Positions 55,961 to 64,000 of a stretch of 64,000 nt of DNA are shown in pieces (position 1 is the first letter of the stretch; each line of letters opens with the position of its first letter). The stretch is from Mauremys mutica (taxonomy: Eukaryota; Chordata; Testudines; Geoemydidae). The notes under the pieces are model-generated. The model did not search any database, was not told where the DNA came from, and saw only the letters and a list, made by a program, of their open reading frames with translations. The stretch is taken from NCBI RefSeq assembly GCF_020497125.1, contig NC_059084.1, positions 40,060,399 through 40,124,398 on the forward strand, given 5' to 3'. The position numbers were made by a program, and so were the translations under genes.

Positions 55961-57324
55961 ACCCTTTGGGCCTCAGCTCTGCATTGTTTTTAGCCCAGCA
56001 TCCTTTCAGGGTGCTGCCACCACTTGAGATCCAGGGCATGTTGTGTTCCCTCTCTGGGGGGCTAGGTTCAACTAGGGCAGCTTGTCATGGTGGTTTGCTC
56101 CTGAGGTGAGATCAGAGCTGGGCTCACAGCCCTGGAGACAGGAGTCAGCTATTTAGCCCCAGAACAAGCACATCCTGGGTTGTGACCATGTTTGAAGCCT
56201 GCAGAAGCCGGAATCAGTTTCACAGCTGGGTGGGGCTTCCTGCCCCCATCCTCTTTAGTCCTTCACCTCTCAGCCAAGGCAGTCCAAGGAGGGAAGCAGG
56301 GAGTGTCTATCTGTGGAGAGGATCCTTGTCTTCTAGGAACTATAGAGAGACCCAGCAACTCAGGAAATATGGTGGAGTGGCAGGGAAACAGCTGCTGGAT
56401 AATACAGAGATGGGGTGTTATTGGCAGATACAGAGAATGGCAATGACTGAAGAACCCTGGTGGTGAAGTTCCCAGGCTGGGAAACATTCCACAAAAACCA
56501 GTGCTGTAAGTTATTTCAGTTAAACATGTTCAAGTGTTAATATGCTGGGCAAATTTCATAATAGATCTATGGGTTACAATTGGAACTCTTTAAGATTCTT
56601 AATATAATTTAATCAAACCTTTAGAGTTGCTCGGAGGTTGTTTGTTTTTTCGCAGCAGAAAACATTTGACTTTTCATAGAAATTTTCATAGAAAATCGTG
56701 TGTGTGTGTGTTCATTGATAACCAGGCAATGTCAGGTAAACTGCTGGAAACTGAAACATTTTCACCTAAATTAAGGGGGAAAAAAAGAGTTTTGCAATAC
56801 ATAGGTTGTGCTTCAGGAATAACAAAATTCCCTAGAATATTTCTTTAGTTGAAAACCCAGGTTTCCTTTGAAATAATTTAAATAGAAAAAGTCTGAATAC
56901 CCCAGACTGGAAACTTAGATGTAAGCCAAGATGGGAACAGTGATATTGTCCAATAATAATAAAAGTTGCTCCCAGTCACTCTATTGCAACTGTGTTTATT
57001 TCCGTTTCAAAGAGATACTTGTTGATTTATAAATCTGAGTAAGTAGCAAAGTTGGTAGCCCACAGATGAGCCCAGAGATATTAAACATACTAGCGCCTTA
57101 GATGGAGAACAGAGAATTGAAGCCCCCCACCAAAGACTGTCTCTCTTATCCCTGCCAATGACATAAAGCAGGTGAATGGGATTAGAACCAAAATATTCTG
57201 CTCTAGCGCCATATCCTCTGTCCCACGCTGCTGCCGGCTAAACACAAATGCTGTAAATGGGGTCACTGAACATACACCTAATAAGACAAATCCCATACCT
57301 CACAGAGCCGACAGTCCTAGCAGA
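55961..57324. other. Gene-free stretch
   Basis: No coding or named repeat sequence was recognised. AT-rich 'gaaaatttt' type sequence lies at 56640-56860. Confidence 0.4.
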
Positions 57325-57445
57325 CAGGGCAGAGAAAGGGATAAAGGGGAAATAGAGGCACAGGGAGGGGAAGAGACTGGCCCATGGTCACACAGCAGAT
57401 CAGTGGAAGAAACAAGAATAGAATCCAAGTCTCCTGATGGCCAGT
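57325..57445 (-). repeat. MIR SINE
   Basis: 'gaggcacagggaggggaag', 'ggtcacacagcagatcagtg' and 'atccaagtctcctgat' are the reverse complement of the MIR core. It is an old SINE shared by amniotes. Confidence 0.7.
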
Positions 57446-58030
57446 GACCTGCATAGCCATAAACTGACAGAGGTAAACAATGCAGCAGAGAGGTAGCTGA
57501 GCAATGCTACTAGCCCATCAATACACAGAGATGGAAATGGGATTTTGTGTCACAAATCTATACGCAAGCAGGCAGCAAGTTGTCTATGTGGTGTTGCAAT
57601 GGAATCATTACATACGAGATCTCATGCAGGATACTGAGTTACTGTATGTCATATTTTCCTGAAAAGTGGATATCAGACAGTGTTGACATTTTAGCATTTT
57701 AGTTTCATGCCCAAGTCCAGAGCCTCCTGTTTGTAGCAATAGGGGATCCAGCTTGGCTAGAATTGTTGCATTGGGATTGTACTTTACACCATCCTTCACA
57801 CGGCATTTTATCAAGTCATATCCTGAGTTAGATCTTCAGATGGTGCAAACTGATGCAGCTCCATTGACTTTAAGAGAGCTGCACCAATTTACATTCATAT
57901 GATAACTCCTAGTTAATAGCAGTGACGAATGCTGTGCATCATAAACACTCAAATCATGAGATATTGCTGCAGGGAAACAGGGCCACTCCTGCTGTCAGTG
58001 TAATCCCCATTGTATTTGTCCTTCCCTCCA
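57446..58030. other. OR upstream region
   Basis: 57825-57890 holds a 'ggtgcaaactgatgcagctc' dispersed-repeat fragment. Otherwise nothing was recognised. It could contain 5' exons of the next OR. Confidence 0.4.
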
Positions 58031-58033
58031 CAG
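58031..58033 (+). other. Probable splice acceptor of OR coding exon
   Basis: A strong pyrimidine tract ('ttgtccttccctccaCAG') ends 27 nt before the ATG at 58061. Confidence 0.65.
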
Positions 58034-58060
58034 CCATCACACAATGAACTGAAAAAGGAA

Positions 58061-58996
58061 ATGTCCAATCGAACCACTGTGACCGAGTTCCTTCTCCTGG
58101 GATTCTCTGATGTTCGGGAGCTGCAGATTTTGCACTTTATGGTGTTTCTGCTGATTTACCTGGCAGCCCTGCTGGGGAATCTTCTCATCATCGCAGCCGT
58201 AGCCCTCGATCACCATCTTCACACCCCCATGTACTTCTTCCTGGCGAATCTGTCCATCATAGACCTCGGCTCCATCTCCGTTACCATTCCCAAATCCATG
58301 ATCAATTCCCTCATGAACACCAGGTCTATTTCTTATCCTGGATGTGTCACCCAAGTCTTTCTCTTTGTAGTCTTCATTGCAGCTGATCTTGCCTTACTCA
58401 CCATCATGGCATATGACCGATACGTCGCCATCTGCCAACCACTGTACTATGAGAGAGTGATGAACAGGAGAGCTTGTGTCCAAATGGCAGCCAGTGCCTG
58501 GATTACTGGTATTGTCTACTCTGCCCTGCACACCGGGAACACCTTCAGTTTACCCTTCTGCCAGTCCAATGTCATCAGCCAGTTCTTCTGTGAAATCCCC
58601 CAGCTACTCAAGATCACCTGCTCTGACTCGTACCTCAGTGAAGTTGCGCTTCTTGCCTTTAGTTTTTTTTTAGGTTTAAACTGCTTTGTTTTTATAATTG
58701 TGTCTTATGTTCAGATCTTCAAAACCGTGCTGAGAATCCCCTCTGAGCAGGGCCGGAATAAAGCCTTCTCCACCTGCCTGCCTCACCTCACAGTGATCTC
58801 CTTGTTACTTTGCACTGCCATGTTTGACTATCTGAATTTCACCTCCAGTTCAGCATCTAATCTAGATCTCTTGGTGGGTGTTCTCTATGCTGTCATGCCT
58901 CCAATGATGAATCCGATCATCTATAGCATGAGAAACAAGGAGATCAAAGCTGCATTGAAGAAACTGATTGTGTGGAGGTTATTCAGCAAGAATTAA
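58061..58996 (+). CDS. Olfactory receptor, OR14-family-like, intact
   Basis: A 311-residue odorant receptor without breaks. Marks that point to family 14 are MSNRTTVTEFLLLGFSD at the start, LANLSIIDLGSISVTIPKSM in TM2, MAYDRYVAICQPL at 116-128, HTGNTFSLPFC before the second loop, QFFCEIPQLLKITCSDSYLSE, KAFSTCLPHL (234-243) and PPMMNPIIYSM (280-290). N3 is a glycosylation site, and C95 and C177 are the disulfide pair. The open frame extends to a TTG at 58010, but the acceptor CAG at 58031-58033 falls inside that extension, so ATG 58061 is chosen. OR14 receptors are known to have expanded in birds and turtles. It probably signals via G-olf; the ligand is unknown. Confidence 0.96.
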   Translation: MSNRTTVTEFLLLGFSDVRELQILHFMVFLLIYLAALLGNLLIIAAVALDHHLHTPMYFFLANLSIIDLGSISVTIPKSMINSLMNTRSISYPGCVTQVFLFVVFIAADLALLTIMAYDRYVAICQPLYYERVMNRRACVQMAASAWITGIVYSALHTGNTFSLPFCQSNVISQFFCEIPQLLKITCSDSYLSEVALLAFSFFLGLNCFVFIIVSYVQIFKTVLRIPSEQGRNKAFSTCLPHLTVISLLLCTAMFDYLNFTSSSASNLDLLVGVLYAVMPPMMNPIIYSMRNKEIKAALKKLIVWRLFSKN

Positions 58997-60744
58997 AGTG
59001 TCTGTCATTGTACCATGACTGTGATTTCATTCTGAGCTTCTTTATGGATATAGTGAACTGATGATAAAATTGTCTCCTTGAGAACATAGGGTCCAATCTG
59101 TTTAGGAACTCATAAAATCCAGACTAACTCCACTGAAGTCAAATGAGTTAGTTTAGAATTACACCAGTGTAAATAAAATCAGAATCTAAATATTTATCCA
59201 TCACTGTACATACACACCTATCTATCTGTCTTAGGGATTTATACTGCTACCATCGCCATTCATGCTGCACAGAATATCAACAACCATAGCTAGGTCACTA
59301 CTGGACTTCACGAACTTTCTGGCCCTTCTGCTTTTTTGGGATATAAATTGTAGTTGGGGTATGAGACAATTGGCTTGTTTGTTTCCTTGATTCTTTCTTT
59401 TTCATGTTGTTTCATTTTATTGATTCATTGGTTGACTTGTTTCTTTGTTCCAGGTGACTTTTGGGGAGTAGGAATTTGCAGGGTGGAATATGTTTGATTA
59501 AATGGGTGTATCTGTTAATTTTATCATCTATTGAAGGTGTCAATGTCATAATATCTTTGAAACGGTTTTCTGAAAGACTTGAAGTTTTCCTTTCCCCAAT
59601 GATAAATAATTGAAACAAAGTTTCTGTGTATGTTTGGATAGCTGAGTTGCTGTTCAAATTATTATTTTAATGCTGGTTGGATTTTATTGTCTTATTTTTA
59701 ATGTGTTAGGGCACAAAGATCATGTAATTATGAGTATTATCTTTTTTTATTTCAGTAAATAAATACTGCATTCTTCTTGCTATGGTGGAGAAGTATTTGG
59801 AGAGAAAGCTATTGCAGTGTTTCCTAAAAAAAAGTAATAAAGCCAGTTTTTTATCCTACCAAACTACTGCAGTGATAGATCTGGAATTGCTCATATTTTC
59901 TCTTATGTTATGCTTTGTTCCTACAGTGGTAAATAAATTGTAAGTTGTATGGAAAAGCCCGGCTAGTTACTCAATTTACTACTGGTCATAGCTCCTGTGG
60001 GAAGAATTCCAGGTTCCAAACCTGGTTGGAAAAATTATAGTTGGTACACAAATTGCTATAGCCTGGTACCCAGTTTGAGAGGGGATGAATCACACTATTC
60101 CACCCTAAGAGAGGGACAGGTGCAAAGCTGAGACCTCAGGGTGTGAACTCAGAGACCAGAGCAGGGAGCAGTGGTTCAACTAAACATGTAACCGTTGTAA
60201 TTGGGATTTAGACATTTGCTTCAACGGGTAGCATACATATGAGCAAGTATGTTTGTGACCTTTGGCATAGATAAATGGCCTACTGCTTGCTCTTTAGATC
60301 TTGTTTACCTAAGACCTAATGGTAACTACAAGGTACACCACAAAGAACATGGAAGTAACAACCAAAAACCAATCTGATTCCTTTGATCCAATTCTGATTT
60401 TTACACAGAAGGGAAAGAAGCTTCCATCCGGGCTTTCTAATGGCCATGGAACAGGTGTAAGTGGCAAAGCAGTTTAATAGGCATTGCTTGGGCACAGAAT
60501 GAAAGCTTGATTTTTCCCTCCCACAAAATGCACACCAGTTTAACTCCAATATTGGGACAGATCTTCTGCTGACGTAAACCAGCCCAACTGCATTGACATC
60601 AGTGGAGTTAATCTGGATTTGCATTGGTGAAACTGAGAGCAGAATCTGGCCCATTTGTGTATAAACTGTGTTGTCATGGAAGTAACTATCATGGACTGGT
60701 AGACATAAACTGAAATAGTATTTATTGGACAAAGATAGACAATT
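58997..60744. other. Gene-free stretch between ORs
   Basis: No coding sequence was recognised. Copies of the 'gtgtaaat'/'ttacacca' dispersed repeat lie near 59100-59180 and 60560-60650. Confidence 0.4.
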
Positions 60745-60839
60745 ACTTCTTGGTGAATAACCTCCCCCCAGTCAGTCTCCTCAATGCAGCTTTGGTGTCT
60801 TGTTCTTCATGCTATAGATGATTGGATTCATCATTGGTA
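60745..60839 (-). pseudogene. OR14-like 3' end, relic
   Basis: The minus strand encodes PMMNPIIYSMKNK. After a one-base deletion the text returns as TKAALRRLTGGRLFTKK and ends in TAA at 60745-60747. This is the TM7 end and tail of an OR14-type receptor, closest to the intact gene at 58061. Nothing upstream of TM7 is recognisable beyond 60840, so only about 95 bp of the gene survives, in inverted orientation to its neighbour. Confidence 0.75.
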
Positions 60840-61304
60840 ATGGTTGGAAAGCACTGGTGGGGTGTCCTATTTTCCATCAATTTTTTTGGGGGGTGTGTGT
60901 GTGGAAAATTCCATTTCCCAATCGGTCCTCTTTCCTCAAAAATATTTGTTTTTTCTTTGAAAGATCAAAAATCCAGCTGAAAAAAACATTTTTTTACAGT
61001 TTTGGGCAGATTTTGGGTGTTAATAAAGAGGCACTACTAACTCAAGGGCATCAGGTCCATCTCCAGTTAAAAGGGTCGGGTGCTGATAACCCTAACCATT
61101 CCTGGTGGAATCTTCGTGGATGCTAAGGTATGTATAAACACGGGGACTAGACTGTAGCTACCTTTTACCTCTAGAAGAAACCGCACCAGCTCAGAGCTGA
61201 AGCACATTGTCGAGGTAATGTATGTGGTGGTGGGGGAGAACTGTTCTGTGGCTTCTGAGCCCTTTCACCCACGACTAAAATCCTAATTTTCAGAAGTACC
61301 AAGT
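60840..61304. other. Spacer between OR relics
   Basis: G/T-rich run at 60885-60905 and AT-rich DNA. No gene was seen. Confidence 0.4.
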
Positions 61305-61540
61305 CACCACCCTCCCTCGCTGCATTGCCCAGGCTTGCTTCCACTTCCTAGTGGGATCCACTGAATTCATCCTCTTTGCTGTCATGTCCTTCAAATACTA
61401 TGTGGCCATCTTCCACCTGCTGTAATATGCCAACATCATGAGCACTTGTGTCTGCATCCAGTTACAGGCTGCCTAATATACATGGGGATTCCTGGCCTTG
61501 ATTGCGCTCACTGTCCTGGTGTCCCAGCTGCCGTACATCT
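61305..61540 (+). pseudogene. OR middle fragment, relic
   Basis: The plus strand reads C-IAQACFHFLVGSTEFILFAVM, then a worn DRY box (SFKYYVAIFHLL), a TAA stop, YANIMSTCVCIQL and a second stop, then the TM4 end and LVSQLPYIFG before the second extracellular loop. It ends abruptly where the duplicated segment begins (about 61543). The GSTEF/AVMSF pattern recalls other class II families and is not OR14. TM1-2 and TM5-7 are absent. Confidence 0.75.
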
Positions 61541-62269
61541 TCGGTTAAATTAAAGCATTTCAGTCCTCAGCAGACTACACTGTTGTCAGCCACAGGCCGA
61601 GAACCAGCAACACTGTAGTGCCACCTGTGCCCTTGTTCCTGGCAAGGACAGGGGATTGATCAGCTGGAGCATGTTGAGGTGATCCTAGCAGGCGACCTGT
61701 GCTCCATGCTGTAGGGCAAAGCTTCATTTTCATTTTGACCCTTTAATTTTTTTTCACCATCTCTTTAGTATAAATTAACTGAAATTTCCAAATGAAAAAC
61801 CTTTTCAGACTTGAAAATGTTCAACCTGGACATTTGAACAAATTTGAACCTTCTAAAAAATCAGATTAGGAGACTCATCAAACCCAATCCTTTCCCACAA
61901 GAAAGTTCTAGTTTTGATGAATCATCATTTTCTGATTAACAAAACATATTGTCAGAAAATTTCAAACCCAAGATCATGATCAGCCCATTGACTACAATAT
62001 CTTCATCCACTCTTAGTCCCCAATCCTGAAATATGCTCCCTCCCACCACCCGGGTAGACATCTATGTCCATGTGAATGCATTTTGACAGGGTATTCTCAA
62101 AATTTTGTCAGATCACTGACCATGTCAATAGAGAGATTGCCTTATGAACACGTCCCCTCTCCTTCATCATCTCAACAACTGCCTCTCCACCCAGACACAA
62201 TTATAGAGACCATGTCCCTTGCCAGTTCAAGTTCACACAATATCGCAACATAAGCTACAGCAACTATGT

Positions 62270-63480
62270 ATATGGCAACATGATATTAAAAAGCCTTTGC
62301 GGCTGGATTAAAGATTATAAACTATAAATCAGTGTCTAGGGTCTCAGCTGCAGGAGTCACGGCGTTACAGTAGAAGCTCAGCTTCCATTTTCTAAACTAT
62401 CACAATTTCCTAGTCTTCATGGTTGAGAAGGAAAATTTGAAAATGTTACCCAAGACTAAGACAAAAGCCAAGCATAACCAGTAGGGCAACATACCTCTGA
62501 GTCTTGCATGAGCCAATCACTCATGGAGAGGAGGGAGCTGTTTTGAGTTAACCAATGCAACACCTGCCTGAGTCTGCAGAGAGCCTAAACCAGTCACAAA
62601 GATAACTCCATAAGGTTGTGGTACAGTCTGCTGCTCCAGGATCGCTCTCACCATTCGTGGACAGATGGAGCAATTCTGGGAGATACAACCCATTTTTTTA
62701 CAGACATGACATTATTTCTCCCCACTCTCTCCTGGTGTACCTCTGAGGTAGCCTCCCTCTTGCTGGTGTAGGACTTTGCTCTAAGTGGGTATCTTGGACT
62801 GGGCCTTTTCCTGGTCCCTCACCATCCCTGTTACGTTACCTAGCGGCCACAGACCTACTGTCTATATATTGAGCTGTCAACTTCCCAGCTGGGTGTCCAT
62901 CTCACAGGTTTCTGTCTATGAACCATGATCTCACGATCTTAGAATATTGCATGGTTATTAAAATACCATCATGGTTCTAAGCAATGAGAATCAGAAATAC
63001 TGGAATAAACATGAAACTAGGCATCATGGTACAGATACTCAGATCACATCAACTGGAATAGCTGCATAGCACTATCAAATTTACACCATCTGGGGATTTG
63101 GCCTTATTAACTCTAACTGTACCATGTCAGATCTCCACTTGATTTGCACCAGGTGAGGATCTGACCCTTCGTATTTGTTCAGTTTCTCGGACATAACTAC
63201 AACTAGTGTGAATTAAACAGCTTTAAGATGTCACGAAGCATTGTACCTGCAGCCTAATGAGCTTTTTATTTTAGTGGTGTCTGCAGGAAGAAAATATATA
63301 GTGGCTAAGAAAGAAAGAAAGAAGCTGGTCCATTCATCCCACTAGAAATTCTCATCAGATACAGAAAATCTTAGCAACACTGAATTCCTCTAAAGTTCTG
63401 TCCTCAGTGGGAATGAATCTCTCCTTAGCCATTAAAAGTTACACTTTTAAAATTACTAAGAAAGTGAAGACTGTTGTGGA
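62270..63480. other. Sequence unique to duplication copy B
   Basis: No gene was recognised. 63030-63180 has dispersed-repeat phrases (tttacaccatctgg, gatttgcaccaggtgagg). (GAAA)n is short at 63309-63324. It is either an insertion here or a deletion from copy A. Confidence 0.45.
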
Positions 63481-63863
63481 ACATTTGTCTCATCTTCAAT
63501 TCAGATTCAGAGACAAATAATATGGATTAGTAACTGTGAAATGGGCCAGCTGGTATAAATCAGACATAGGCCCAGTGGAGTTATTGAGGCTATATTTCCA
63601 GCTGGCCAAAAGTGACATAGCTCCATGGCAGTCTAAGGTCAGATCCCCAGCTAATAGAAATCAGTGTAGCGCCAATGAAATCAAAGGGCCACATCTCTAC
63701 TTGGCGTGAACAGCCCTAACTACTCAGAACTCAGTGGAACTGTATCAATTTACACCAGTTTAGGAGGTTGCACTGAGCTTTTAGTGTTTGCCTCTGGGTA
63801 CCTCTTAGTGCCCAACTGTGGGATCCTCTGGTGGCTGCATCTCAAGAGTGGCTGATGCTACAT

Positions 63864-63888
63864 GGTGTGTGTGTGTGTGTGTGTGTGT
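63864..63888. repeat. (GT)12 microsatellite
   Basis: Uninterrupted GT run inside duplication copy B. Copy A has 'aggagaaaaaatc' at the same place, so the run arose after the duplication. Confidence 0.9.
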
Positions 63889-64000
63889 AAAACTCTGCTC
63901 TCTCAGAGCTGTTTATGTGGGGTTAATGAAGGAACAGGCTATTCCAGGCCAGCTGGGGCTATGGTGCCACCATGTTCTGAGGTATTGTAGGTCACGTGTC

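Larger units (their letters stand above)
61543..64000. repeat. Segmental duplication, copy B
   Basis: 61543-62270 and 63480-64000 match 54633-55345 and 55330-55960 in order. About 1.2 kb (62270-63480) is present only here. The duplicate continues beyond the right edge. One boundary coincides with the end of the OR relic at 61540. Confidence 0.75.

Noticed and set aside
56182..56466. 94-aa and 84-aa plus-strand frames overlapping in different phase
   Set aside because: They are two mutually exclusive frames without recognisable domains, and the opposite strand is open too.
58010..58060. N-terminal extension of the OR14-like receptor (also 15291-15335 and 31688-31717)
   Set aside because: The extensions begin at TTG and cross a splice-acceptor CAG. 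The family-typical start is the later ATG.

Overview
The window reads as chromosomal DNA of a vertebrate, most likely a hard-shelled (cryptodiran) turtle. Coding density is very low and interspersed repeats dominate. The repeats are those expected of turtles: CR1 LINEs, a tRNA-headed SINE of the tortoise Pol III (Cry) type, Penelope-like elements (PLEs), hAT transposons, retroviral LTRs and old MIR relics. Every host gene recognised is an olfactory receptor (OR), so this is part of an OR cluster. The species cannot be fixed from the sequence alone.

Host genes: one OR is cut by the left edge but open to its stop (2-598, +). Four ORs are full length: 15336-16259 (+), 30761-31687 (-), 48615-49553 (+) and 58061-58996 (+, OR14-like). 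Four are dead: 2571-3165 and 3693-4628 (+), a 95-bp OR14-like 3' end at 60745-60839 (-), and a middle fragment at 61305-61540 (+). The four full-length genes, and the 3693 pseudogene, have a splice-acceptor-like site 14-29 nt before the ATG. This is the usual vertebrate OR layout: one intronless coding exon after non-coding 5' exons. The receptors would sit in the ciliary membrane of olfactory neurons, couple to G-olf and each be expressed alone. Nothing suggests an operon-like link between them.

Layout: 1-5 kb holds related ORs in graded decay plus two small DNA transposons. 5-15 kb is repeat territory, with a solo LTR and two CR1 copies facing away from each other. 15.3-16.3 kb is an intact OR. 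17-30 kb is a mobile-element stretch: an LTR, a PLE insertion forming a near-perfect 0.64-kb palindrome, a PLE carrying a SINE, a fold-back hAT with a PLE inside it, and a PLE fragment with an open GIY-YIG endonuclease frame. 30.8-31.7 kb is an intact OR on the minus strand. 32-46 kb has more CR1 copies, a four-layer nest of elements (38.8-43.2 kb), a C-rich degenerate minisatellite and an old CR1/L3-type relic. 48.6-49.6 and 58.1-59.0 kb are intact ORs. A diverged duplication links about 54.6-56.0 kb with 61.5-64.0 kb.

No new pathway or defence-like system was found. The most interesting material is in the mobile elements: PLE insertions with exact 12-14 bp target duplications, a recurring hammerhead-ribozyme-like fold in the PLE ends, and a PLE endonuclease frame without stops. 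Repeat family names come from recall of consensus features and were not checked by database search.
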